A stretch of DNA of 62,922 nt. Origin: Pleurotus djamor. Taxonomy: Eukaryota; Basidiomycota; Agaricomycetes; Agaricales; Pleurotaceae. The first letter of the stretch is position 1; each line of letters begins with the position of its first letter. The notes under the pieces are model-generated. The model ran no database searches. It saw only the letters and a list, made by a program, of their open reading frames with translations, and had not been told where the DNA came from. Where the stretch lies: contig JAPEVF010000237.1 of assembly GCA_029747585.1 (NCBI GenBank), positions 1 through 62,922 of the forward strand, in the 5' to 3' direction. A program made the translations under genes and the position numbers. Of the stretch, positions 23,888 to 34,066 are shown in pieces.

Positions 23888-23923
23888 ACCGCATGGGTGA
23901 GCGACAGTGAACGAGTTATAAAG
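23888..23923 (+). promoter_or_regulatory. Core promoter of lysozyme copy 2: ACCGCATGGG element plus TATA box
   Basis: ACCGCATGGG at 23888-23897 is followed 19 bp later by TATAAAG at 23917-23923, 55 bp upstream of the ATG at 23979. It is the counterpart of the element before copy 1. Confidence 0.5.
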
Positions 23924-23978
23924 GCTGCACAGTGGACAGTGCTCAGTAGCGATTCCAAGAAACACGAAGCACCCGACA

Positions 23979-24518
23979 ATGAAACTCACCTTATTCTCAA
24001 TCATCCTCGGTGCCAGCCTTGCCGCTGCACAATGCCCGCCTGCAATCAACACCGCAACAATCAACTTGATCAAGTCCTTTGAATCATTTGTACCAAGCCC
24101 GGCACCAGACCCTATCGGTCTGCCCACCGTAGGCTACGGTCACCTTTGTCAGACCACCAGCTGCAGCGAAGCTGGCCCATTCCCTCTTACCGAGTCCCGA
24201 GCGACGACGCTCCTCCTCGCCGACAGCCGCGTTGCCACCAGCTGCTTGAACACTGCCATCAGCAGCAGTGTTAGACTCAACGCCAATCAGTTCGGTGCTC
24301 TTGCATCATGGACGTTCAACATCGGTTGTGCAAACATGCGTTCGTCTACGTTGATCAGGAGGTTGAACGCTTTGGAGGCGCCCAACACCGTCGCAGCGCA
24401 AGAGCTACCTCGATGGAATATGGCTGGTGGACAAGTCCTTCAAGGTCTCGTCCGAAGAAGAGCAGCCGAAGTCAGCCTCTTCCAGACTTCCTCCAGCGTC
24501 ATCGCGCATCCGTGTTAA
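23979..24518 (+). CDS. Secreted GH24 (T4-type) lysozyme, copy 2
   Basis: Intronless 179-residue frame. Signal peptide MKLTLFSIILGASLAAAQ is followed directly by the lysozyme domain, without the Cys-rich module of copy 1. The catalytic set is intact (Glu in KSFESF, Asp in PDPIG, Thr in PTVGYGH, same +9/+15 spacing). The domain is nearly identical to copy 1 from CPPAINTAT to the shared C-terminus SSVIAHPC, so the two are tandem duplicates. Differences include FESFVPSP against FEGFVARP and NALEAPNTV against NAGENPNTV. Fungal GH24 enzymes act on bacterial cell walls (family knowledge), in defence or feeding. Confidence 0.92.
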   Translation: MKLTLFSIILGASLAAAQCPPAINTATINLIKSFESFVPSPAPDPIGLPTVGYGHLCQTTSCSEAGPFPLTESRATTLLLADSRVATSCLNTAISSSVRLNANQFGALASWTFNIGCANMRSSTLIRRLNALEAPNTVAAQELPRWNMAGGQVLQGLVRRRAAEVSLFQTSSSVIAHPC

Positions 24519-24881
24519 TCGTTGATTGGGGGGAGGTCTATACAGACCGCAGTAGAATAAATAATGTGTATCTTGCATCAAAATCCAGCGTAAAGGGGAA
24601 GCTACGAGGCGACACGAGGGGGTGAACAACCTTAAGTATGCCCAAGATTCTAAACGTGCGACGAACCGACGTCAGTCATAATGAAGTGAGCGAGATAAGA
24701 ACCTCAGAAGCGTGACTCCGAGGAGGGTGATCGCACAAGCGAGGCGTACAGGCATCGACTATGGTGGCAAGGCGAGTAGATAGTCCGGAAAGCGACTCGC
24801 TAACCTCCACACTCCCTGGTGGTGATCAATGTCCGCGCCAGGATTCAATCGGCAAAGAACTGAGCTTACCTCAAACGGCTC
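24519..24881. other. Convergent 3' intergenic region
   Basis: 363 bp between the stop codons of lysozyme copy 2 (+) and the F-box-like gene (-). AATAAATAAT near 24557 may serve polyadenylation of the lysozyme transcript. Nothing else seen. Confidence 0.4.
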
Positions 24882-26068
24882 CTAATAAGACCACCACGAA
24901 TCCCACGGATACGCGAAGGTTTTGTATTCGACACATGTCGACTTTCCGTCCCGATCATAGCATGCCCTTGATCTTTCCAGCTCATTTTCAACTTCAACAG
25001 TAACCAACGAGGTTAGGCTACGGAACGCCTGGTCCGCCATCTCACGGTAGGTTGAACCCTTCAATTTGTATTGAAGGTAAGTCCCGATGGTAAGTCGTAG
25101 AAGGTTGACTTGTGTTGAGTCAAGGACCGTAATAACATTAGGGACGTCCTTCAACATCCAGAACTGCGCAAACGACCGTATTGAGAAGAAGAACAGAAAT
25201 TAATGAAAAGACGATTACATACCCGTTGGATGCGGAGTTGGACGTCGGTGATATCATGCAAGTGCATTGCAAATGATGAGAATGCTTCGAAGTCCATGGC
25301 TGACCACGCCAGAGAACGAAGCTTGGCAATGGCGCTAGACACGGGCTCTTCGTAAGTTCTCGGAGCAATACAATGAAGCTTCGTTTCAACGTGTAAGATG
25401 CTCCTTCCTGGTAGGAGGTTCAGCACGACCGGTAGATGCGCCTTGAGGACACGAAGACGGGTCAATGCTGTAGAGGGGATATCCAGACCCGAGACTGCCG
25501 CTCCGGAGGACAAAATGTCGAGATGTTCAAGGAGTGGTTGGCCTTCGACAAAGGAGATAAATGATTCGATTGCGCTGCCAATCGGAGCGTGCCATGTTAA
25601 ATGGGTTAACAGGAATTGGCAGCGAGAGGGGTCGGGGGCAAAGACTTGGTAGGTCTCACAAGACAACCACAACCGTTGGAGTCGCGTTAGATGATAGAGA
25701 GTTTTCTCATACGCGAACTGGGTATCTTGGGGCAAGACTAGAACAAGCTGGCGAACGCACAAAGCCAGGCGTCCGCCGTTTGCTTCTAGTCGTTTGCTGA
25801 AGAGATCTAACGAAGAATCGAGCTGTTTTGCCCGCACAGAGGCAGGCGAACCTAGAGCGGCTTTGGAATACACAAGAGGTTCTGCAAGGAGGTGGAATAG
25901 CCTTGAGACGAAGAGAAGTGGGTAGCGAGACTCTGCATCGTCGATGAGGCGAAATGTGTGGTAAAGCACCTCCGCAGGAATAGGAAGTGAGGGCATTTCA
26001 AGAGCAGGCGGCGATATGCAAGGACCAAAGTCATTTATATAGGGTCTCGAGAAAATGGAAGGGTTCAT
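24882..26068 (-). CDS. F-box-like protein of the agaricomycete type
   Basis: Two exons (26068-25223 and 25163-24882) join in phase (LRIQR then FWMLKDVPNV) to 375 residues. Near residue 30 the sequence reads LPIPAEVLYHTFRLIDD and then YPLLFVSRLFHLLAEPLVY. This is the LPxExLxxIFxxL...xxVSRxFxxLAxPLLY pattern of F-box-like N-termini common in mushroom genomes. The rest has repeated short Leu-rich segments (LTRLQRLWLSCETYQ, PLLEHLDIL, TRLRVLKAHLP) in place of obvious tandem LRRs. Such proteins usually link substrates to SCF ubiquitin ligases; the substrate is unknown. There is no transmembrane segment. Confidence 0.7.
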
Positions 26069-26941
26069 AACCTGTCGAGGTTAAGCCCTGTAGACATGCG
26101 TCTTTTACGTTCTTTAGCATGCCTGATAGCCCCGCGATGATGCCGTTATCACTTTATGAATCATGCATGGTTCGGTCCCAGAGTGGCAAATTCTGATGCC
26201 GAATCCCGTCGTGGGCTAAATAAAGCGGAGAAGGGGAAAGAAAGGGGGGAGTCTTAGAGGATCAATTTAATGCTATCCACCACGAGTTGGACCTCGTCCG
26301 AGCAGGTAATAGTGCCCTAGATCGCTTCCTCCGGCCGAGCTTCAACTGGGAGTCTCAGAGTGGATGGTTGGAAGAGAGACAGTGGTCTTTTTCGTTGTGA
26401 ATGAGTATCGAAGCAACGAGTTCTGGTCCCTTTTGTTGTTGTGGTCCTAGAAGCCAAAATTCCAGTCAAGGTCCCAGCAAAAGAGTGGAAAATCATGACC
26501 ATATTTCGGACATAGAGACGACGGAACGAGTTTTGCACGAACTTGACGCGAGACGATCGCGTATGCTGGCAGACGTTCCATGAAACGTTCAGGTTTTCGA
26601 GAAAGACGCCTATTTACGTGTCTGAACACAATGAATCATCGTAATTTATCCAGAACGGAGACTTCGAGAGTCCTACCTGGCGCGAGCTCAGTATGCAGTC
26701 TGGGCATGCTGAACAGACAGCCTTCAGCATCTTGATCTTGCAGAGAGTTCTTCTGGCCTTCACTTGTCCATTGAAATTCACCGGGATTGCGAGATGTTTT
26801 GACGGGCTCGCACTGTCATGGGGGATGGGGGTTTGAGTGTAGAGAAGTTCGTTGATCGTGTGAATTATTCTTCCCACAATCAATGTCCACTGGACTGGTG
26901 ATAAAGTAAATAGTGACAAATGACTCTACTTACGCGCCATC
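26069..26941. other. Divergent promoter region between F-box-like and HAD-like genes
   Basis: About 870 bp with start codons facing away at both ends. A 101-residue minus frame at 26614-26919 ends 22 bp from the HAD gene start and shows no domain. No further feature recognised. Confidence 0.4.
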
Positions 26942-28081
26942 ATGCAAAGAGTCCCATCACCCGATTACCTTGCCGCAGTCTCGCAGGCGTCAACTCTTCT
27001 AAGCAATCCATCAACTTCGCGTAAACTTCTTGTTTTGGACCTCAACGGGACTCTGCTACTTCGTTCAAAGAAAGCTCACTCCAACCAACGAGATGGCAAT
27101 AGTACTCGAGCGATCCATCCTCGACCGTTCATGAAACCGTTTTGTCAATATCTGGCCCATCCATCGACACAATCGTGGCTTGACACCATGGTATGGAGCT
27201 CTGCACGACCAGAAAATGTGGGCTACATGGTCGATGCGTGCTTTGGCCAATACAAACCACTCTTATCAGGTATCTGGGCCAGAGATAAGATCGGCTTGTC
27301 GAAAAAAGACTACAGTATGTTCATCTTGTTTCTCAAATCGGAAGAGTTTGACTTGCTATAAAACTTGCCTTTAGACGCGAAATCACAGACGACGAAAGAT
27401 CTAACAAAGCCTCTCTTCGAGATATTTCTTTCAAACATGAAACCCATACCGTCCCTTAAATTGGTTCATACATGTTCAGCGTATTCAACGCTACTTCTCG
27501 ACGACTCACCTGCCAAGGCTGTCCTTCAGCCCTTGAACCACCTCTGCATCCCAGAATACACGTCTACTCAGTTTGCTTCCGACACAGAACATGCCAGATT
27601 GTTGCGCGGCGTATCGCAAGACAAACGACTCCAACGGCTTCGCAACCAGATCGAAGAACAGAGACAAAACCCCGCTCCAGACGCCCAAACACCCGAGGAT
27701 GAAGCCAAGGCAAGGAAGCTCGCCAAAGGCAAAGCCAAGAAACTCGCGAAATTAGAAGAGCGGTCGAAAGCACACAATATGAATCTCGATGTCCCAGCTC
27801 CGGGTGCCCAGTTTGATGAAACGCTTTTGGCTGTGGTCGGTGTCCTTGACACCGTGCGCTGGCAGTCAAATGTCTCTTCATGGATCAAAGACGGCGGTTT
27901 ACTTGGTCGACCCTCTGATGACCAGGTGGCACTCGGAGACCGCTCCCCTCCAGCGGCGGAGCAACCCCCGTCAGAACACAATCTCTGGTTTGACGACCCG
28001 GAAGTGTTTCGTCTGTGGGTTCAAAAGGGGCGCGAGACCTTGACTGGCCTCCACATCCACTTGGGTGCTGGAGTACCTTGA
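26942..28081 (+). CDS. HAD/FCP1-like phosphatase-fold protein with Asn in the catalytic motif
   Basis: Two exons (26942-27314, 27375-28081) give 359 residues. The FCP1/NIF fold is visible: motif I KLLVLDLNGTLLLRS (residues about 28-42), then RPFMKPFCQYLAH, MVWSSARPENV (motif II Ser), a Lys-rich segment (SKKDYNAKSQTTKDLTKPL) and TLLLDDSPAKAVLQPLN (DD of motif IV). The normal DxDGT is DLNGT here: the first Asp is kept and the second is Asn. After residue 210 follows a charged, probably helical segment (EDEAKARKLAKGKAKKLAKL) and a C-terminal tail unlike the core family. No signal or membrane helix is present. Related FCP1-domain proteins act as Ser phosphatases or as the Tim50 import receptor; which applies here is not clear. 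Confidence 0.8.
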
Positions 28082-28242
28082 TTTGTGCTTGATGAGATTT
28101 CGAGATTCACGATCCAAAGTTAGAAAAGTACAATTAGAGTCTATGTAATAGTACATGCAAGGTGGATGGGTATCTAATACATTGCAAAGAGAAGGAAATA
28201 ATATATTCATGCAAGAACGAAGAACGAGATGCGACGAGCTGT

Positions 28243-29551
28243 TTATCCAAGAACCTTTCGAATGCCCTCTTTCTGTGCAGGCGTCAACCTGTCGGGGAAG
28301 ACGACATCCCACTTGACGATCAAGTCTCCTCTCTTCTTCACGCTGCCTTCTTTGCGGATGGGCATACCCTCGTTCGGAACGGTCGTCTCTTGGCCAGGTT
28401 TGATGATACCAGCGGGCATTGGCACCTGGAGTTTACGACCGTCAAGCGTCTCGACGGTTTTCTTGCCGCCTCCACCTGCGAGTGCGTCCACCAGCGGTAC
28501 GGGGACCTTGCAGATCAGGTCATTGACGTCCCGCGTGAAAACATCGTGAGGTTTCTCTTCAACAACAAACACCAGATCCTGCGCTTCCGCAGCACCCGCC
28601 TGTTCGTTACCAGCACGAGGGAAACGTATCTTCGTGCCCGATTTCCACCCTGGCTGAACGACGATTTCGAGTACTTTGTCTTCGGTTGTGCCGTTGAGCA
28701 ATCGTCGTCCGACTTTGAGATGTTTCGTGGTGCCAGAGTAGAGATCGTTGAGTGAGCATTTGAGTGGACGGGTGATTTCTGAAGGGCCGGGTTCGGACAT
28801 GTGGGTTTGGCGACGAGGTTGTGAGCGTGCGCCGCGAGGCATGTGTCCTGGCATTCCGGGCATGCCACCCATGGGGAAGGAGTATGAGCCGTTCATGTCA
28901 TCGTCATCGTCGTCGTACATGCCGCCCATACCACTTCCACCCATGCCGCCCATGCCTCCGCCCATACCACCCATACCGCCCATGCCCCCCATTCCTCCGA
29001 AACTACTGAAGAATTGCCTGAAGAGAAATGTCAGTCATACGTAACACACGAAGCACACATATAATACACACTGGAATATCTTGTTTGGGTCCGTGGGGCT
29101 GAAGCCGCCTCTACCTCCGCCAGGTCCGCCTGAAGTGAATGTGAACGTAGATCCTCCAGGGAAACCGCCGCCGAAATTGGAGAAACCTCCGCCAGCTCCA
29201 GCACCAGGAGGTGGGGCACCTCCACCTTTGAGGCCCTCTTCACCGAACTGGTCATACACGGCACGCTTGTTCTTGTCGCTGAGAACTTCGAAAGCTTCAG
29301 AAACCTGCGCAAATGATTAGTTCGCCAGTTGGCTTTAATCACAGGCTGATCACATACTTCTTTGAATTTCTTGGATGCTTCCTCTGAGCCTCCATTTCGA
29401 TCTGGGTGCCATTTCAAAGCCTGAAATCATCATTGAGTACAAACCTACAAGCGTGAGTCAAAATACATACCATTTTCTTGTAGGCCTTTTTGATTTGATC
29501 ATCGGTAGCGCTCTTGTCGACGCCGAGAAGTTTGTAATAGTCAGTACCCAT
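28243..29551 (-). CDS. SIS1: Type II Hsp40 (DnaJ) co-chaperone, Sis1/DNAJB1-like
   Basis: Four exons (29551-29471, 29420-29358, 29304-29072, 29017-28243) give 383 residues. The J domain (1-70) begins [20 protein letters not shown] and contains HPD in [15 protein letters not shown] Gly/Phe-rich region ([14 protein letters not shown]) and a Gly/Met-rich region with GGM repeats follow. The two C-terminal substrate-binding domains read [21 protein letters not shown] and [17 protein letters not shown]. There is no Cys-rich zinc domain, so it is type II like Sis1. It stimulates Hsp70 ATPase in cytosol and nucleus (family knowledge). The start is fixed by the conserved DYYKLLGV N-terminus. It is divergently paired with the Vtc1-like gene; heat-shock-element-like arrays in the shared promoter suggest Hsf1 control. 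Confidence 0.95.
28918..28992 (-). repeat. GGM codon repeat in the Hsp40 gene
   Basis: Near-tandem ATG-GGC-GGx units encode a run of Gly-Gly-Met triplets in the G/M-rich region, followed by a run of six Asp codons. G/M-rich segments are normal for Sis1-type proteins. The repetitive DNA is a likely site of length polymorphism. Confidence 0.7.
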
Positions 29552-29651
29552 GATGATGGTATGAAAGTGTAGCTGTTAGTGATGATGGTAGCGGAGAAAG
29601 GGCTGCGTGCTTTTATTTCTCCAGCCCTCAATTTGAAGCAGCGTATAGTGC

Positions 29652-29671
29652 ATTCTGGGAGATTCTGGAAT
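29652..29671. promoter_or_regulatory. Heat shock element-like array, four pentamers
   Basis: ATTCT-GGGAG-ATTCT-GGAAT: alternating nTTCn and nGAAn units, the second with GGA instead of GAA. It lies 100 bp upstream of the Hsp40 start and 126 bp upstream of the Vtc1-like start. This is the binding arrangement of heat shock factor. Confidence 0.6.
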
Positions 29672-29675
29672 CCTC

Positions 29676-29683
29676 TGACGTCA
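29676..29683. promoter_or_regulatory. Palindromic CRE/ATF-type site TGACGTCA
   Basis: A perfect 8-bp palindrome typical of CREB/ATF-family bZIP binding, lying between the two heat-shock-element-like arrays in the bidirectional promoter. Confidence 0.5.
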
Positions 29684-29697
29684 TTCCTGAAAGTTCG
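29683..29697. promoter_or_regulatory. Heat shock element-like array, three perfect pentamers
   Basis: ATTCC-TGAAA-GTTCG: three contiguous alternating nTTCn/nGAAn units, the minimal trimer-binding site for heat shock factor. It shares one base with the preceding TGACGTCA. Confidence 0.6.
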
Positions 29698-29796
29698 GGT
29701 CACTTCGAGCTCCGAAGTATTCCGATACACTCCGATTCAATCACATACCCTTCTTCATAGGTTGCTTCATCGTTGTAGACAACGACGACGACGGCG

Positions 29797-30782
29797 ATGG
29801 CGACGCCCAGACCTCGAAATAATGGCGCGAATCCCCTACGAGAAGAACGACCGGACTCCATGATTCGCAGATCTTGGCATGCGATGACTGATTTCTTCTC
29901 GCCATTTTCTCCAACGGCTCTAGCTTCGCTTCCTCGTCTTCGACGACCAGCTCGGTACAACCGTGCGGATGGAATTCCTGATACTGCGCAAGATGAGCAA
30001 GGACAGAGGCCCGCGGTTCGCGACTACCACGCCATCAACAATGTACCCACCAATGTTAGGGTTCCCAAAAAGGTCGCGACGCCTGTGCGAGTTGAAGGAA
30101 AGGTCTGGTTTGCGAACGAGCGAAGTGAGTTACTCTGGTCGAATGGATCAGGTTACTTGAATCTGACCTTTGAACGTTTCAGCTTGGGTTGGCTGGCTAG
30201 ATATTTCCATCATGATAGGCACCTTAGCGTTAGCGCTTTTCAATGCCTCGAAGGATCAAATAGCGCGCAATTTTGCATATGCCTACGCTTTGATTAGTAT
30301 CGGGGTTTTGGTACGCGCTTTATTGGGTGGATTGACTTGAGTGGGATTGCTAAGCTCGGACAGATATATGGGTACTTGCTGTACCAGTACCGCATTACCC
30401 TTATTCGCCGCCGCGATCCAGGTCACTTCGGTTAGTGTGTTGCACAGTCGCATGCTTCAATGACTACATTTCGCTAGACATGATCGCCGGGCCCGTCGTG
30501 GTCAGTGCGGCCCTTTTCTTCGCCATCCTCGTCAATTTTATCCTACGCGGTCAGTGATCCAAACATCCACATGAAGTTGTGATGCTCATTCCAAATTTTC
30601 ACCCGCAGTTCGCGAGCTGTATGTGACTAATCCCATGATGACCTCCTCGCCCTCACTCCACCTTTCGCAGCCGAGAAAAGAATGTACCGATACCGGGCGC
30701 CGACTTGGTGAACCTGTTCCGAGCCTGGCAACCCCAAGCCACTGCGTCAAATGGTACTTTTGTCGTCCAGCCACTTGCATAA
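29797..30782 (+). CDS. Vtc1-like vacuolar transporter chaperone subunit (DUF202)
   Basis: Six exons (29797-30124, 30183-30310, 30364-30430, 30478-30549, 30609-30618, 30671-30782) join to 238 residues. The first 95 residues are a basic, probably disordered N-terminal extension. The Vtc1/DUF202 core follows: PVRVEGKVWFANERTWVGWL, then membrane helix 1 (ISIMIGTLALALFN), helix 2 (AYALISIGVLIYGYLL), RRRDPGHFDMIAGPVVV, and helix 3 (AALFFAILVNFILR). Vtc1 is the small membrane subunit of the complex that makes polyphosphate and moves it into the vacuole. Yeast Vtc1 has no long N-terminal extension, which sets this protein apart. The fifth exon is only 10 nt, inferred from GTATGT...CAG sites that keep the frame. 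Confidence 0.82.
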
Positions 30783-32481
30783 GGACTCCCATGTTACTCT
30801 GCCAGATTTATTAATATGGATCTATTTGCCCTCCCCTGCCCATCGTCCAATAAATCGATAAAATTTCATCCCCATAAGCCCCACCGATCAAGACAAATAT
30901 ACCCCTTATCATGCTTTCATGCTATGGTCAGTGGGTCTCGTCTTGTCGCCACAGCGGCTTTTGTGTGTGCGTACCTCGGACCCCATGATACTTCGCACAA
31001 ACTGGTTCAATGCGATATTGATGCGACACGTTGAAAACTCAGGAAAAGTCTCGATCGGCTCGGTTTGGCACCTTCTGCATCTGGGTTAACTGTAGCGGGC
31101 GATATAAGTCATGGTATGTCGCAAGGCCATCGCCACAAAAATGGTGGGGCCTACCAGCGACGGTGATATAGCTACTAACCTCATCGAGTGGTATGCCACG
31201 TTATCCAAGGAAATGCAAGGCAGTGCTTCGCAGCCCGCCCACTAGAGTATGTTCATCCATTGTTGCACTGGACGAACTCATGCACTAGTAGACTACACAG
31301 GGTTCCCATCTTCCGGACATGCTTCTGTATAATGCACACGGTGAAAGTCCGTCCCTCGCCGCGTGAACCACCAACCATGTCACGCCAACTTAGCGATTGC
31401 GACAACCATCATAGCAGATGACATATATTTACTTGGGATCACCTCGGGACTCTCACACCACAAGGCGCATCATACCCACTTCCACCCGATCAAGGTACGT
31501 ATTTTGCTTGAACGCTCGCGTTCCTAGCCCGCCTCGAACAGCATTGTTGATATCTTCACACATGACTCCAGGCTCGACATCGCAGCATTGTCAATCAGTG
31601 TAATGATGACTAGACTGCGATATAGCATCACATTCTAATGAACCGCCGGAGACGGTGATATCGACGAACCAGCGCCTGCCTATTTGCTATGGCTATGCGA
31701 AACGGAAGCGTTTTTCATCATCGCAAGCGTCAGTGAGTCAATCTCTCTGCGTCGGGATGATGACGTGTTCTGGCCGTGAATACTCTCCCTTGGGATTACT
31801 ACCCGAAACAAGTCACGGACCCCTGCATCATCGGAAAGCACTGAACGAGCTGTTCTTGACAACATGGCAAATACCGCGTGAGCGGCACAATAGCTGCGGT
31901 ATCGCAGATATGATGATCCAGCCGTCGCGTCTTGTCAGACGAACTTGTAACATAGGTTAGCCCGCCTTGCACCCCTACTTGTTATCTTTACCAAGGTTGG
32001 CTAACCCTCTTCGTCTTACTATGGGCGCCCCATATCTACCCCATAGAATCAGGTTCCAGGGATGAAGGTTGATCTCTTACAGTATGACCTTGATCCCGCC
32101 GAGACCTATATTAGAGGCCTTATGGGTTTGTTGGATATATAGGAATGATTGATGGTTGTTGGTGCATAGGAACACGCGCGATAAGGCACCAAGGATTCCG
32201 ACATCGTCATGACCCGCAAGTCAGAGCCGCCCAATCTGGTGTATGGACATGAACGCAGCTCGGAGCGGTAAATGTGACACTGGCATGGTAACTTTTTATT
32301 CGGATTCATATAAATAACTAGCAAAAAACCATTATTCAAATATGTGCTAAGAATATAGAGTGATAACTATAAGGAAGTAAGTGTAAGTAATGAGAGCTGG
32401 TAATACAGATAAGCGTATTGATACTAATAGTTGGATACATATACCGAGAGCAGATAAGAGTCCAAGACATGGATCGTGCTT
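30783..32481. other. Gene-free interval downstream of the Vtc1-like gene
   Basis: 1.7 kb of short frames only (longest about 100 residues, 31655-31960). The stretch from 32.1 to 32.45 kb is AT-richer than its surroundings. No gene seen. Confidence 0.45.
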
Positions 32482-33235
32482 TTAGAGAGTTGCTTGGCGG
32501 TCAACACGAACGTCGTTCGCAACAAAGGTCAGGTTGACGATTCTCCGACTATCCACAAAGGGGTCTGAAGATTGTGAAGCGATCCTATCCGAAAGCCGTG
32601 AGTTTCTGGGTTGATTGACGAGTTCCATGGCTCTAGACTTACCTGACTGTAACTGTCTTATGTCGTTCAAACTCGGCAGGCTTGTTCATTCCAGGCAATT
32701 GCTTCTGAATGCCGCTAATTATATAGACACCCCCAAAAGAACCGTCCTTTAGATAAATAGGCTTTCGTTAGCGGGTCTGGACATTAGTGTACTTTGGGGA
32801 CTAGGACATACTCTATTTGAGGAGGCATCCGCTGCGACTTCGACGGCCTGTTGCCAACGGACTTTGAGGCCGTGTGGTGATCCTTGACGCATCGCAAGGA
32901 CGAGTTGTTTAATGCCATCACGGTTGATGGGAGCGCCATTTATTGTCGCGAAGAGGTCGTGTGCGAATGTGTTCTCGATGGCTTGTAGGCTCATGGCGTC
33001 ACTGGGAGCTTCGAACACATCGCGAATGTGTTCAGCAGACCACTCAGAGAGTGTGCTTAGACGCGTAGGTGTGTACTGAGACTNGCATTGAAGGGAGGGG
33101 ACNAAGGGAGGACGGGGTGAGGTGTGAATGGGGGGGCGAGGAATGTTGATTTCATGGAGTGAAATGTCGCCTTTTCTACTCTCTGGAACGGACCTGAGGG
33201 GTCCACCAACAGTTTCATGCCGATGAATCTAAGGA
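32482..33235 (-). CDS. Hypothetical protein, probable NTF2-like fold
   Basis: The last three exons are well supported: one ending at 32812, then 32746-32643 and 32605-32482. They join in phase and read SEWSAEHIRDVFEAP, ENTFAHDLFATINGAPINRD, GIKQLVLAMRQGSPHGLKV, GGVYIISGIQKQLPGM and DPFVDSRRIVNLTFVANDVR before the stop. The pattern (helical N-terminus, an xNGxxxxRDxIxxLVxAMR block, then paired strands) resembles SnoaL/NTF2-like proteins common in mushroom genomes; that is inference. The 5' end is unresolved. Bases 33084 and 33103 are N, and an open frame continues upstream to a CCTTAG acceptor near 33235 without a clear ATG. A competing frame starting near 33221 runs off the core frame unless a base was miscalled. 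Confidence 0.5.
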
Positions 33236-33489
33236 ATGAGACATTGCTCGAACCGAAAATACGTCGATTTCCGAGGCACAGATTGCGCGTGTGGCCTAAA
33301 TAAGCGGGATCGTGACACCTTATTTTTCTTGGTGGTGACACTGTCTTATCACCCCACCAGTCAAACGTAGGACAAGAACTGTTCGCAGCGATTAGTTCGC
33401 GAGTCGGTGTGTCAAAACCAAGGGGAAACGAACCGCTGATTAGACCCATTCTCCCTGATGCGGACAATACAAACAGATCTCTAATCTCT

Positions 33490-34066
33490 GCACAAAGATC
33501 TATGGTATGACGACAACGGCGAACGCCCGCAGCGCCTATGGCCCAACAGCGTGAAACTGAAAGATTTAGGTGACGAATGCGTATAAGCAGTGAGATCAGT
33601 GCCCTAGTGGAAGGGTAGCTGGCATGATCGACAGAATAAAGCTTCACATTTGCCAATGAAGTCCAAGTGACATGTTGACACCAGTAATCACCTTTCTGAG
33701 GCTATTCCAAGTGCGGTGATCGCCTGGCCAAGAATCGAGGAGACTAGGATCAAAGTAGCGATACATTCTAGACAAGGGCGAGCCAGCTTCAAGACATAAG
33801 AAAACCAAGATGGGTGCGTTGACCTGAGCGTGGAGCACACAGACGTGGGAAGCGACGGACTGATGCGAACTGGCTAGAACAGTAGGCAAATGCCGATCCC
33901 AGGTAAGCCAGAGATTGAGACAGTCCCATAGATTTGATGCTCGTATTCGGTTTTAAGTCGGACATGAGCGCACACGAGCGTATCGGGAAAGCTTGTCTCG
34001 ACGTGCAAGGCCACGGCGAAGGGGTCCGTGCGAATGATACGGAATTTTGAAAATAGTCGAAGCTTT
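33490..34066 (-). CDS. Poorly resolved hypothetical gene, Leu-rich, perhaps F-box/LRR type
   Basis: Protein-like segments lie in different frames: FRIIRTDPFAVALHVET (34035-33910), SHVCVLHAQVNAPILVFL through WPGDHRTWNSLRK (33870-33700), and LYSVDHASYPSTRALISLLI through IRHLNLSVS (33649-33530). A 50-nt GT..AG intron would join the last two in phase as NSLRK|LYSVDHAS. WxSLRxL followed by Leu-rich text resembles LRR segments of fungal F-box proteins. I could not find a start, an F-box or a clean junction between the first two segments. It may be a partial or decaying gene, and it runs directly towards the NTF2-like gene on the same strand. Confidence 0.3.

Noticed and set aside
26614..26919. 101-residue minus frame in the F-box/HAD intergenic region
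   Set aside because: Too close to the HAD gene start and without recognisable features.
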